Below are positions 8,509 to 17,403 of a DNA stretch of 64,000 nt, piece after piece. Location: assembly GCF_041927875.1 (NCBI RefSeq), contig NZ_JBHFHN010000002.1; one strand, given 5' to 3'. Numbering within the stretch: the first letter of the stretch is position 1; the number at the start of each line of letters is the position of its first letter. A program made the translations under genes and the position numbers. The notes under the pieces are model-generated. The model was not told where the DNA came from. It did not search any database and saw nothing but the letters and a program-made list of their open reading frames with translations. This DNA is from Paracoccus sp041927875. GTDB lineage: Bacteria; Pseudomonadota; Alphaproteobacteria; Rhodobacterales; Rhodobacteraceae.

Positions 8509-10893
8509 ATGGGCAGCACCCCCGCGACACCCAAAGCCAGCCGCGCCGCCCCGCGCAGCCTGCTGCTGGCGCGCGCCGCGACCTTGGCACTGGCCGCCGG
8601 CCTGTCCTGGGGTGGGGCGATGCTGGCCGCGCATCAGGTCGAGGCGCGATCGCAGGACGCGGTGGCCGATGCGTTGCGGCTGGCGGGCTACGACTGGGCA
8701 AGTGTCGGGACCGATGGTTTGCAGGTCCAGCTCTCGGGGACCGCCCCATCCGAGGCGCAGCGCGTCAAGGCGCTGACCGTGGCGGGGGGCGTGGTCGATG
8801 CCGGGCGTCTGGTCGATCAGATGGAGGTCGCCCAAAGCGCGCAGATCGAGGCCCCGGTCTTTTCCATCGAGGTGCTGCGAAACGACGGCGGGATCCAGTT
8901 GATCGGCCTGATCCCGGCCAGCACCGACCGCGCCGCCCTTGTCGAGCAGGCCCGCGCGGCAGCGGGCGGGCGGGCCGTGACCGATCTTCTGGAGAGCGCC
9001 GATTACCCCGCGCCCGACCATTGGGATCGCGCGGTGGGTTTTGCCATGACCTCGCTTCAGGCGATGCCGCGCGCCAAGGTGACGATCCGCGCCGACCAGG
9101 TGGCGATCACCGCCATCACCGACAGTGCCAGCGAAAAGGCCCAGCTTGAAACCGATCTTGCACGGCGCAAGCCCGATGCGATCAGCCTGGTCACCGACAT
9201 TTCCGCGCCGCGACCCGTCATCGCGCCCTTTACGATGCGGTTCCTGATTGACGAGCAAGGCCCGCATTTCGATGCCTGCGCCGCCGATACCGAGGCCGCC
9301 CGCGACCGTATCCTGCAAGCCGCGGCCGAGGCCGGGGTCAAGGGCACCCCCGGATGCACCGTTGGTCTGGGCGCGCCCAGTGCCGAATGGGGTCAGGCCG
9401 TCACCCTCGCCATCGCCGCCCTGTCCAAGCTGGGCAGCGGTTCGGTGACGTTTTCGGATGGCGATGTCGCGTTGATCGCCGCCGAGACGGTCGCTGCGGC
9501 CGATTTCGACGCGGCCGTGGGCCAGCTTGAATCGAACCTGCCGCGCGGCTTTTCGCTGACGGCCGAGCGGTTGAAACCGGCCGAAGGCGCCGATCAGGCC
9601 CCGCGCCTGTTCAGCGCCCGGCTGACCCCGGAGGGCGGGATCGCCCTGTCCGGTCAGGTGGTCGATGACCGCCAGCGTGACGCGATCGAGGCCTATGCCC
9701 GCGCCCGGTTCGGCAGCGACAAGGTGGATCTGGCGCTGAAATCCGATGCCGATCTGCCGCAGGGTTGGGCGATCCGGGTCATCGCCGCGCTTGAGGCGCT
9801 TGGAACGCTGAGCGATGGCCAGGTCGAGGTGACGCCTGATTTGCTGCGCGTCACGGGGGAATCGGGCGACGCCAAGGCCAGCGACACCGTCGCCGGGCTG
9901 CTGTCGGACCGGCTGGCGCCCGGTGCCCCCTATGAATTGCGCATCGCCTATGACCGGCGGCTGGATCCCACGCTGGGGTTGCCCTCGGGCGATGAATGCG
10001 TGGATGATCTGAACAACATCCTTGGCCGGTCCGAGTTCAGTTTCGCCCCGAACAAGACCGCGCTGGATGGCGACCCGGCGCCGACCATTGCCGCAATCGG
10101 GCAGCGCATGGCCGATTGCGCCGACTTCCGTATGGAGATCGGCGGCCATACCGATTCGCAAGGCAGCGAGGGCTTTAACCAGACCCTGTCCGAGGGTCGC
10201 GCCAAGTCGGTTCTGACAGCCCTGGCCGAGGCCAATATCCCGACCGCCCATCTGACCGCGCGCGGCTATGGCGAAAGCCAGCCGATTGCCAGCAACGACA
10301 CCGAGGAGGGCCGCGATACCAACCGCCGGATCGAGTTCCGCCTGCTGGACGACGCCCCCATCGACCGTGGAACCGAGGCCGCCGCCCCGGTCGAGGTGGT
10401 GACCGGCACGACGGCGGAGCCGCCCGCAGAGACGGACGCAGACCGGCCCGCAGAGGATGCCGCCCAGGGTGGCGCAGGTGACACCGCCGAAGGTGCGGCA
10501 GACGGGGCAGACATTGCAGCGCCCACCCCGTCCGGCAGCACCAACGCCCAATCGGCGGCGCCCGCGGATCAGTCGGAGGGTCCGGCAGCGGAAGGTGGCA
10601 CGGCGGCTGGCACGGCTGATGGCACCGACGACCTGCCGCAGGATGACAGCGCCACGACCGATCAACCCGCCGCCGCAACCAACGTCCCGCCCGCCGTGGC
10701 GAATGGCACGCCGCAGCCGCTGGCGCCTGCGCAGGGCAGCGATGGCGCGATCACGCCGCCGCCCGCGATCCAGGCCGCGCCCGGCAGCACGCCTGCAAGC
10801 GATGCCGACAGCTTCACCGCCGACGGCGTGACTGTTCCAATCCTGCCGGTCACCGACGACACGCGGCGGCCCGCGCCCCGCCCGGATCGCTGA
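8509..10893 (+). CDS. OmpA-family protein with BON-like repeats and a long disordered tail
   Basis: This 794-residue envelope protein starts at an ATG preceded by a perfect AGGAGG (8496-8501). Residues about 18-42 form a hydrophobic signal or anchor segment (LLLARAATLALAAGLSWGGAML). Residues about 50-480 contain several BON-like alpha/beta repeats, for example DAVADALRLAGYDWASVGTDGLQVQLSGTAPSEAQR and EGGIALSGQVVDDRQRDAIEAYARARFGSDKV. The OmpA peptidoglycan-binding domain follows (FSFAPNKTALDGDPAPTIAAIG; GGHTDSQGS; NQTLSEGRAKSVLTAL; GYGESQPIASNDTEEGRDTNRRIEF). The last about 165 residues are low-complexity Ala/Pro/Thr/Asp/Glu sequence. The layout resembles BON plus OmpA proteins such as mycobacterial OmpATb, but with more repeats. 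Function is presumably cell-envelope anchoring. Confidence 0.85.
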   Translation: MGSTPATPKASRAAPRSLLLARAATLALAAGLSWGGAMLAAHQVEARSQDAVADALRLAGYDWASVGTDGLQVQLSGTAPSEAQRVKALTVAGGVVDAGRLVDQMEVAQSAQIEAPVFSIEVLRNDGGIQLIGLIPASTDRAALVEQARAAAGGRAVTDLLESADYPAPDHWDRAVGFAMTSLQAMPRAKVTIRADQVAITAITDSASEKAQLETDLARRKPDAISLVTDISAPRPVIAPFTMRFLIDEQGPHFDACAADTEAARDRILQAAAEAGVKGTPGCTVGLGAPSAEWGQAVTLAIAALSKLGSGSVTFSDGDVALIAAETVAAADFDAAVGQLESNLPRGFSLTAERLKPAEGADQAPRLFSARLTPEGGIALSGQVVDDRQRDAIEAYARARFGSDKVDLALKSDADLPQGWAIRVIAALEALGTLSDGQVEVTPDLLRVTGESGDAKASDTVAGLLSDRLAPGAPYELRIAYDRRLDPTLGLPSGDECVDDLNNILGRSEFSFAPNKTALDGDPAPTIAAIGQRMADCADFRMEIGGHTDSQGSEGFNQTLSEGRAKSVLTALAEANIPTAHLTARGYGESQPIASNDTEEGRDTNRRIEFRLLDDAPIDRGTEAAAPVEVVTGTTAEPPAETDADRPAEDAAQGGAGDTAEGAADGADIAAPTPSGSTNAQSAAPADQSEGPAAEGGTAAGTADGTDDLPQDDSATTDQPAAATNVPPAVANGTPQPLAPAQGSDGAITPPPAIQAAPGSTPASDADSFTADGVTVPILPVTDDTRRPAPRPDR

Positions 10894-10935
10894 CATGCCC
10901 GCTTTATCCTGTTCCCGCCTGCATCGGACCCATCC

Positions 10936-11265
10936 ATGAATCGCGACCAATTCATCATCGCTACGGCCATCATCCTGTTCGTGGCCTTCCTGCTGGGCTG
11001 GTTCGCTTCCTGGCTGCTGCACAGGCTGTCGCGCGTTACCCGCGCCGACATGGGCGAGTTGGAGCGCATGGCCCAATCCCTGCATGAGGCCGAGGAAACC
11101 CGCGATGAGGCGCTGAGCTTTTTTGAAGAGCGTGAACAGGAACTGACCCATCGGCTGAGCCAGTCCGAGGCCGAAATGCGCGCCGCGATGGAGACATTGC
11201 GCGACCTGCGCGCCGAGAATGACGATCTGCGCAGCTATATCGACAGGCATATCCGCAAGGCATGA
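10936..11265 (+). CDS. Small membrane-anchored coiled-coil protein
   Basis: The 109-residue protein has one N-terminal membrane segment (FIIATAIILFVAFLLGWFASWLL, residues 6-28). A charged, heptad-like helix follows to the end (ELERMAQSLHEAEETRDEALSFFEEREQELTHRLSQSEAEMRAAMETLRDLRAENDDLRSYIDRH). The build resembles YhcB-like envelope proteins, but I cannot assign it to that family. It follows the OmpA-type gene by 42 bases and may be cotranscribed. It is a plausible cytoplasmic-face scaffold; no catalytic motif is visible. Confidence 0.75.
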   Translation: MNRDQFIIATAIILFVAFLLGWFASWLLHRLSRVTRADMGELERMAQSLHEAEETRDEALSFFEEREQELTHRLSQSEAEMRAAMETLRDLRAENDDLRSYIDRHIRKA

Positions 11266-11289
11266 GCCACCCCGCCGCGCCAAGCCGCG

Positions 11290-11309
11290 CGACCGCCCCA
11301 AGGCGGTCG
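11290..11309. terminator. Hairpin between convergent genes
   Basis: An 8-bp perfect stem (CGACCGCC / GGCGGTCG) closes a CCAA tetraloop between the small coiled-coil gene (plus) and the decarboxylase gene (minus). The following plus-strand bases (TCATCCTGTCAT) are only mildly T-rich, so strength as an intrinsic terminator is uncertain. The rest of the 157-base gap shows nothing I can name. Confidence 0.5.
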
Positions 11310-11422
11310 TCATCCTGTCATGCTGATCATCGTGACCCACTGCCATCCGCCCTTGTCAGCGATTCGCGGCCAGTATCGGCGCAAATCCCTGACAAAGGCT
11401 GAACGGCGTCAGGGTCGGGGTG

Positions 11423-12571
11423 TCATTCCAGCCCCAGCGACATCACCGTGGCAAAGGCCAGATCGCCAAAGCCGTTGAAGCGCGTGTTGGTGGCGTTGGA
11501 ATAGGCCCCGGCACCGTGGAACAGGATATAATCGCCCTCGGCCAGATCGCCCGGCAGCGCCAGTTCGCCGGGCAGGCGGTCAACGCTGTCGCAGGTCGGG
11601 CCAAAGACGATGCGCGGCACGATTTCGGCATCGCGCGGGGTGCCCTCGGGCGACAGCACCTGGATCCGGTCGATATTGCCGATCATCGGCAATTCCATCA
11701 GCCCGCCATAGACGCCATCGTTCAGGAACACATGGTTGTCGTCGCGCAGGGCCTTGACGCGGGTGACCAAGGCGAAGCTGTCGGCGACCAGACCGCGGCC
11801 CGGCTCGCAGACCAGTTGCGGGCCGTTGTCGCCAAAGACCTCGGCGGCGACGCTGCCGATCAGGTCGAAGATCGCCTCAAGCTCGGGGGTGATGGCGTTG
11901 ACTCGGTGCGAGGGGAACCCGCCGCCCACGTTCAGCCGGGCGATGCGCACATCGGCCATCTGGGCAATCTCGGCAGCAGTGCGGATATAGGTCTCCCATG
12001 CTGCGGGATCGGTGCATTGGGTGCCCGGATGGAAGGTCAGCGAGGGGATGAAGCCCGCCTTCGCCACCCGCGACAGCAGTTCCGCCGCGCGGTCCGGCGT
12101 GGCGCCGAACTTTGCGCCGAAATCATAGGCCGCCCCCGTCACCGGCAGCTTGAAGCGCGGCGAGATTTCGCAGCCTTCGGCCGGCACCTGCGCGAGCAGC
12201 TTGTCCAGTTCGGAATGCGAATCGACTGACCAGGCCTTGATGCCTGCAGCGACGGCATGGGCGATTTCAAAACCCGCACGCACCGGGTTGTGATAATGGC
12301 GTGCGGCACCCGGCGCCAGGCGGCCGATCAGGTCGATCTCGGCGGGGCTGGCGACGTCGAAACCCTTGATCCCGGCGGCGATCAGGTTCTGGATCACCAT
12401 CTCATCGGGGTTCGACTTGACGGCATAGGTGACCAGCCCCGGAAAGCCCGCGATGAACCGCCGTGCGGTCGCTTGCAGCACGGTCGGCGCGAACACCATC
12501 ACCGGATTTTCCGGCTGGCGGGTGCGAATGATTTCGGCGGGCGACGCCCAGATCGTTTTCGAAAGTCCCAT
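11423..12571 (-). CDS. Type III PLP-dependent ornithine/lysine decarboxylase
   Basis: This 382-residue protein has the alanine-racemase-fold, eukaryotic-type ornithine decarboxylase architecture. The PLP lysine is K52 in TYAVKSNPDE. The glycine-rich phosphate-binding segment is ARLNVGGGFPSH, followed by LVCEPGRGLVADS. The active-site cysteine is C327 in FGPTCDSVDRL, and the protein ends with a YSNATNTRFNGFG segment. The product would be putrescine from ornithine, or cadaverine if lysine is used; alphaproteobacterial members often accept both. The start gives a normal family N-terminus, whereas the longer open frame adds unconserved residues. It is divergent from an Lrp/AsnC gene that may control it. 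Confidence 0.9.
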   Translation of the reverse strand: MGLSKTIWASPAEIIRTRQPENPVMVFAPTVLQATARRFIAGFPGLVTYAVKSNPDEMVIQNLIAAGIKGFDVASPAEIDLIGRLAPGAARHYHNPVRAGFEIAHAVAAGIKAWSVDSHSELDKLLAQVPAEGCEISPRFKLPVTGAAYDFGAKFGATPDRAAELLSRVAKAGFIPSLTFHPGTQCTDPAAWETYIRTAAEIAQMADVRIARLNVGGGFPSHRVNAITPELEAIFDLIGSVAAEVFGDNGPQLVCEPGRGLVADSFALVTRVKALRDDNHVFLNDGVYGGLMELPMIGNIDRIQVLSPEGTPRDAEIVPRIVFGPTCDSVDRLPGELALPGDLAEGDYILFHGAGAYSNATNTRFNGFGDLAFATVMSLGLE

Positions 12572-12719
12572 GGCAAATCTCCCTGCCCATGATGCAGCCA
12601 CCTCTTGCCCCGGCTTGACGGGTCGGGAGACGCTTGCGCGTGTCAACCAACCAGGCCAGGTGCAAGCCCCCTGGGGCCGCCCTTTTCCTGAAAACGAAGT
12701 CTGCGCGATATGGGGCACA

Positions 12720-12735
12720 TTTTCACCGGACAAAA
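12720..12735. promoter_or_regulatory. Possible Lrp/AsnC-type operator
   Basis: In the 230-base gap between the divergent decarboxylase and Lrp/AsnC genes there is a TTTT-N8-AAAA dyad (12720-12735) in an AT-richer patch. A TTGAAT and a TTAATC follow about 15 bases apart. Lrp-family proteins favour degenerate AT-rich dyads of about this size, so an operator is plausible but unproven. A GAATC (12741-12745) lies immediately beside it. Confidence 0.3.
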
Positions 12736-12801
12736 GAGTTGAATCGCATCACGTCGGCGTTAATCTGCCGCGATGGTCGGTCAAATTGCAGGGTCACGGT
12801 G

Positions 12802-13233
12802 ATGGATGAATTGGATCGCAGCATTCTGGGCCTGCTGGGGAACGACGCGCGGATGTCGGTCGCGGTGCTGGCGCGGCGGCTGAAGGTGGCGCGGTCGACC
12901 GTGCAGGCGCGGCTTGAGCGGCTTGAAACCTCGGGGGTGATCGCGGGGTATACGCTGCGGCTGGGCGAACTGGCGCGCCAGGCCCGGATCCGCGCCACCG
13001 TGCTTCTGACGATCGAGCCGCGCGCCCAGGTGCCGATCCTGACACGGCTGAAAACCATCCCCGAGATCGAGCGCATCCACACCACCAGCGGCCGGGTCGA
13101 TCTGCTGCTGCAACTGGCCGCAGCGTCGACCGCGCAGATTGATACGGTGCTGGATCAGATCGGCGACATGCCGGGGGTGAAATCGTCGGAAAGCCTGATC
13201 CATCTGTCGACCAAGCTGGACCGTGCCGTCTGA
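12802..13233 (+). CDS. Lrp/AsnC family transcriptional regulator
   Basis: The 143-residue protein has an N-terminal winged helix-turn-helix (MDELDRSILGLLGNDARMSVAVLARRLKVARSTVQARLERLETSGVIAGY, residues 1-50). A C-terminal RAM ligand-binding/oligomerisation domain follows (ATVLLTIEPRAQVPILTRLKTIPEIERIHTTSGRVDLLLQL). Members usually sense amino acids. The divergent neighbour decarboxylates ornithine or lysine, so a basic amino acid is the obvious candidate effector; this is inference from position only. The start matches the family N-terminus; the ribosome binding site is weak. Confidence 0.9.
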   Translation: MDELDRSILGLLGNDARMSVAVLARRLKVARSTVQARLERLETSGVIAGYTLRLGELARQARIRATVLLTIEPRAQVPILTRLKTIPEIERIHTTSGRVDLLLQLAAASTAQIDTVLDQIGDMPGVKSSESLIHLSTKLDRAV

Positions 13234-13408
13234 CGGCAGGGCGAACGGATCGACAAAACGCTGGGCGGCAGCGTGGAACCCGTTATCATGCCCCCGATGA
13301 AATGGCCCCGATCGCGCAAGCTGCGATCGCCGACTTGGGCTTGATGGCCTTTGACGGATGATGCGGGTCGAGCTCACTGGTATCTGCAACAGCACCAAGG
13401 ACTGATCC

Positions 13409-14182
13409 ATGACCCTCCACGGTTTTCCAAGCTGGTTCGAATTGAACACCAGCGATCTGGACGCCGCCGCGACCTTTTATGCTGCGGTGTTCGGTTGGGC
13501 TGTCGCCGACAGCCAGATGATTGATTTCGACTATCGCATCGCCCAGGCCACCGATGGCGTGGGGGCGGGCGGGCTGATGTCGGCGCTGCCGCCGGGTGTG
13601 CCGCCGCACTGGCTGATCTATTTCGGCGCCCAAGATGCCGATGCCGCCGTCGCTGCGACCGAGGCCGCGGGCGGCAAGGTTTGGAAAGCCCCCGAGACGG
13701 CGCCCGGCGTCGGCCGCTTTGCCGTGCTGGCCGACCCGCAGGGCGCCGCGTTCGGCGTGCTGCAACCCGATCCGGCCACCGCCGGACAGGGTGGCGCGGC
13801 CTTCAACCAGCGGGCGCAGGGTCATGGCAATTGGCTTGAATTGATGTCCACTGACCCGGTCGCTGGCTTCGCCTTTTATGCCGCTCTGTTCGGTTGGACC
13901 AAGGGCGACGCGATGGACATGGGCGAGATGGGCACATACCAGCTGTTCAAACATGACGGCGCCGATATCGGCGGCATGATGGGGCTGGGCGACGCGCCGG
14001 TGCCCAACTGGCTGCCCTATTTCGGCTCAAACGGCGTGAACGCGACGATCGAGGCCATCAAGGCCGCGGGCGGGCGCGTCCATGTCGGCCCGGTGGAGGT
14101 GCCCGGCCCCGCCCATGTCGCCATCGCCCAAGACCCGCAGGGCGCCTGGTTCGCCATCGTCGGACCGCTCGAGCCTGCCTGA
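13409..14182 (+). CDS. VOC family protein with two glyoxalase-fold domains
   Basis: This 257-residue protein contains two vicinal-oxygen-chelate modules in tandem. Module 1 covers residues about 5-115 (HGFPSWFELNTSDLDAAATFYAAVFGW ... VGRFAVLADPQGAAFGVLQP). Module 2 covers residues about 135-255 (GNWLELMSTDPVAGFAFYAALFGWTKG ... AHVAIAQDPQGAWFAIVGP). The repeat suggests an internal duplication in which the two modules make one metal or ligand site. Substrate is unknown; relatives are annotated as hydroxylase-like or antibiotic-resistance-like VOC proteins without proof. An AAGGA (13397-13401) precedes the ATG at good spacing. Confidence 0.9.
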   Translation: MTLHGFPSWFELNTSDLDAAATFYAAVFGWAVADSQMIDFDYRIAQATDGVGAGGLMSALPPGVPPHWLIYFGAQDADAAVAATEAAGGKVWKAPETAPGVGRFAVLADPQGAAFGVLQPDPATAGQGGAAFNQRAQGHGNWLELMSTDPVAGFAFYAALFGWTKGDAMDMGEMGTYQLFKHDGADIGGMMGLGDAPVPNWLPYFGSNGVNATIEAIKAAGGRVHVGPVEVPGPAHVAIAQDPQGAWFAIVGPLEPA

Positions 14183-14253
14183 TCGGGGGCGACGGGCTTT
14201 CCCTTGGACGGCTTGCGCGCTAGGAAGCGGGCAAGCCTGAAAGGATCGAACCG

Positions 14254-17200
14254 ATGAGCATGGACAAGACCTTTGACGCCGCCGAGGCCGAGGCGCGGAT
14301 CGCGCGCGCATGGGAAACGACCGGGGCGTTCCGCGCCGGGGCGAATGCCAGCCGCGACGACACGTTCAGCGTCGTCATCCCCCCGCCCAACGTCACCGGC
14401 AGCCTGCATATCGGCCATGCGCTGAACAACACGCTTCAGGACATTCTGGTTCGCTGGCACCGGATGCGCGGATTTGATGTGCTGTGGCAGCCGGGCCAGG
14501 ATCATGCGGGCATCGCCACGCAGATGGTGGTGGAACGCCAGATGGCCGCCAAGGGCGAACCGCCCCGGCGCGAGATCGGGCGCGAGGCTTTCCTGCAAAA
14601 GGTCTGGCAGTGGAAGGCGGAATCCGGCGACACGATCATTCACCAGCTCAAGCGGCTGGGGGCGTCCTGCGATTGGTCGCGCAACGCATTCACCATGTCG
14701 GGCGCGCCCGGTGCCCCCGCGGGCGAGGATGGCAATTTCCATGACGCGGTGATCCGGGTCTTTGTCGACATGTATGACAAGGGCCTGATCTATCGCGGCA
14801 AGCGGCTGGTGAACTGGGATCCGCATTTCGAGACCGCGATTTCCGACCTTGAGGTGGAAAGCCGCGAGGTCGCGGGCCACATGTGGCACTTCAAATATCC
14901 GCTGGCGGGCGGGGCGAGCTATGAATATGTCGAACGCGATGCCGACGGCAACGTGACCCTGCGCGAGACGCGCGACTATATCAGCATTGCGACAACGCGC
15001 CCCGAAACCATGCTGGGCGACGGCGCGGTGGCGGTGCATCCGGGTGATGCGCGCTATGCGCCGATCGTCGGGATGCTGTGCGAAATCCCGGTCGGACCCA
15101 AGGAACACCGCCGCCTGATCCCGATCATCACCGACGAATACCCCGATCCGACCTTCGGCTCGGGTGCGGTCAAGATCACCGGGGCCCATGATTTCAACGA
15201 TTACGGCGTGGCCACCCGCAATGCCATCCCGCTTTATGCGCTGATGGATACCAAGGGCGCGATGCGGGCGGATGGCCTGCCCTATGCCGAAAGTGCCGCG
15301 ATCGCCAGCCGTGCGGCCAAGGGCGAGGATGTGGGCGATGTCAGCGCCGTCAACCTGGTGCCCGACCACCTGCGCGGCCTTGACCGGCTGGAGGCGCGCA
15401 AGGCGGTGATCGAGCAGATCAACGCCGAAGGCCTGGCCGTCACCGATGCCGAGGGCAACCCGCTGGTCGAGGCCAAGAAGATCATGCAGCCCTTTGGCGA
15501 CCGCTCGGGCGTGGTGATCGAGCCGATGCTGACCGATCAATGGTTCGTCGACACCGCCAGGATCGTGCAGCCCGCGATTGACGCGGTGCGCGAGGGGCGG
15601 ACGCGCATCCTGCCCGAGCAGCATGAAAAGGTTTATTTCCACTGGCTTGAGAATATCGAGCCGTGGACGATCTCGCGCCAGTTGTGGTGGGGGCACCAGA
15701 TCCCGGTGTGGTATGGGCTTGATCTGGAACCGCGCGGCTTTGTGGATGACGAAGGCGATGATGCGCTGGATGAGGTCGAGCTTTTCCGTCTGCTGGCGGA
15801 CAATGCCCCCTCTGCCGATGCCTTCCATCATGCAGCCGCCGATCTGGGGGCGGTGACCGACAAGTTCCGCGATCATCTGGCCGGCCTGCCGCATCCGCTG
15901 AACATCGCCCGCGTGGTCGAGGTTGGCAGCCGCGCCGAGGCCCAGCACACGTTCGCCACCGCCTTGGCCGATTACAACCTGTCGCAGGATCCGACGCGGC
16001 TGGTCTATCCGATCTGGCGCGACCCCGATGTGCTGGACACCTGGTTCAGCAGCGGCCTGTGGCCCATCGGCACGATGGGCTGGCCCGACGCTACGCCGGA
16101 AATGCAGAAGTATTTTCCGACCGACGTTCTGGTCACCGGCTTTGACATCATCTTCTTCTGGGTCGCCCGGATGATGATGATGCAACTGGCCGTGACCGGT
16201 CAAGCGCCGTTCCACACCGTCTATGTGCATGGGCTGGTGCGCGACGAAAAGGGCGCCAAGATGTCCAAGTCGAAAGGCAATGTCATCGACCCGCTGACGC
16301 TGATCGACGATTTCGGCGCGGATGCCTTGCGCTTTACCCTGACCAGCATGGCCGCCATGGGCCGCGACCCGAAACTGGGGCCGAAACATGTCGAGGCGAA
16401 CCGCAACTTCGGCACGAAGATCTGGAACGCCACCCGCTTTGCCGAGATGAACGGCGTCTTTGCCGGCGCCACGGTCGCGGGCGTGCCCGACGCCACCCAT
16501 ACCGTGAACCGCTGGATCATCGGCGAGGTCGCCCGCGCCCGTCTGGCGCTGGATGAGGCTCTGGCCAGCTATCGCTTCAACGATGCGGCGGCGGGGCTTT
16601 ACGGCTTTGTCTGGGGCAAGGTCTGCGATTGGTATGTCGAGTTCGCCAAGCCTCTGTTCGATGGCGAGGCAGCCGATGAAACCCGCGCGACGATGCGGTG
16701 GGTGCTGGATCAGTGCTTCACCCTGCTGCACCCGATCATGCCCTTCATCACCGAAGAGCTGTGGGCGCTGACCGGCAACCGCGCCAGGATGCTGGTGCAT
16801 GGCGACTGGCCGACCTACGGCGCCGATCTGATCGACCCTGTGGCGGATGCCGAAATGAACTGGGTCATCAACCTGATCGAGACGATCCGCAGCGCCCGCG
16901 CCCAGATGGGCGTGCCGGTGGGGCTGAAACTGCCGATGGTTCAGGTCACCGCCGACGACACCGCCCGCACCGCCTGGACCCGCAACCAGCCGATGATCCA
17001 GCGCCTTGCCCGGATCGACAGCCTGACCGAGGCCGCCGCCCCGAAAGGCGCCATCGCCATCGCCGTGCCGGGGGCTGATTACGCCATCCCGCTGGCCGGT
17101 GTGATCGACGCGGGCGCGGAAAAGGCACGGCTGGAAAAGGCATTGGCCAAGCTCGACAAGGACATGTCGGGCCTGCGCGCCCGGCTGGACAATCCGCGCT

Positions 17201-17316
17201 TCATCGCCAGTGCCGATCCCGAAGTTGTCGAGGAAGCGCGTGAGAACCTGGCCCGTGGCACGGATGAGGCCGCCCGCATCGCCGCCGCCATCGCGCGGCT
17301 GGCCGAACTCGCCTGA
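14254..17316 (+). CDS. valS: Valyl-tRNA synthetase
   Basis: ValS charges tRNA-Val and edits misactivated threonine. At 1020 residues it is full length. It has the class I HIGH motif (HIGH, residues 52-55, in NVTGSLHIGHALNN), a large CP1 editing insertion (TTRPETMLGDGAVAVHP) and the KMSKS loop (residues 669-673). An anticodon-binding helical domain follows, and a C-terminal coiled-coil arm (about residues 955-1018, AEKARLEKALAKLDKDMSGLRARL) that contacts the tRNA is present. It is preceded by a 71-base gap and followed by a strong hairpin terminator. Confidence 0.97.
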   Translation: MSMDKTFDAAEAEARIARAWETTGAFRAGANASRDDTFSVVIPPPNVTGSLHIGHALNNTLQDILVRWHRMRGFDVLWQPGQDHAGIATQMVVERQMAAKGEPPRREIGREAFLQKVWQWKAESGDTIIHQLKRLGASCDWSRNAFTMSGAPGAPAGEDGNFHDAVIRVFVDMYDKGLIYRGKRLVNWDPHFETAISDLEVESREVAGHMWHFKYPLAGGASYEYVERDADGNVTLRETRDYISIATTRPETMLGDGAVAVHPGDARYAPIVGMLCEIPVGPKEHRRLIPIITDEYPDPTFGSGAVKITGAHDFNDYGVATRNAIPLYALMDTKGAMRADGLPYAESAAIASRAAKGEDVGDVSAVNLVPDHLRGLDRLEARKAVIEQINAEGLAVTDAEGNPLVEAKKIMQPFGDRSGVVIEPMLTDQWFVDTARIVQPAIDAVREGRTRILPEQHEKVYFHWLENIEPWTISRQLWWGHQIPVWYGLDLEPRGFVDDEGDDALDEVELFRLLADNAPSADAFHHAAADLGAVTDKFRDHLAGLPHPLNIARVVEVGSRAEAQHTFATALADYNLSQDPTRLVYPIWRDPDVLDTWFSSGLWPIGTMGWPDATPEMQKYFPTDVLVTGFDIIFFWVARMMMMQLAVTGQAPFHTVYVHGLVRDEKGAKMSKSKGNVIDPLTLIDDFGADALRFTLTSMAAMGRDPKLGPKHVEANRNFGTKIWNATRFAEMNGVFAGATVAGVPDATHTVNRWIIGEVARARLALDEALASYRFNDAAAGLYGFVWGKVCDWYVEFAKPLFDGEAADETRATMRWVLDQCFTLLHPIMPFITEELWALTGNRARMLVHGDWPTYGADLIDPVADAEMNWVINLIETIRSARAQMGVPVGLKLPMVQVTADDTARTAWTRNQPMIQRLARIDSLTEAAAPKGAIAIAVPGADYAIPLAGVIDAGAEKARLEKALAKLDKDMSGLRARLDNPRFIASADPEVVEEARENLARGTDEAARIAAAIARLAELA

Positions 17317-17345
17317 CCGACGCCGCCCCCGGTTGCGGGTGCCGA

Positions 17346-17369
17346 TGCGTATTTGAACAAGAAAGAAGG
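17346..17369 (+). repeat. Half copy of the 50-bp palindromic element
   Basis: This 24-base stretch (beginning TGCGTATTTG and continuing CAAGAAAGAAGG) matches the left arm of the 50-bp element at 24001-24050 almost base for base. The right arm is absent; instead the valS terminator stem follows and overlaps its last bases. See the three full copies at 24001, 25608 and 28874. Confidence 0.6.
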
Positions 17370-17394
17370 GGCAGCCGGTCGCGCGCTGCCCCTT
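17366..17394. terminator. Bidirectional terminator between valS and the enoyl-CoA hydratase gene
   Basis: A perfect 10-bp stem (AAGGGGCAGC / GCTGCCCCTT) with a 9-base loop lies between the convergent ends of valS and the crotonase gene. The plus strand continues TTTCGCTT, and the minus strand has a CTTTCTT run after the stem, so it can serve both directions. Confidence 0.8.
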
Positions 17395-17403
17395 TCGCTT
17401 GGG

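Noticed and set aside
6754..11346. A 1530-codon open frame on the minus strand continuing upstream of rsmE
   Set aside because: Everything beyond the rsmE start at 7473 is the complement of ubiA and the OmpA-type gene. It is low-complexity Arg/Gly/Gln sequence with no family signal, as expected in high-GC DNA.
14017..16800. A 927-codon open frame antisense to valS
   Set aside because: It is His/Asp/Arg-rich antisense sequence with no start signal, and valS itself is unmistakable on the plus strand.
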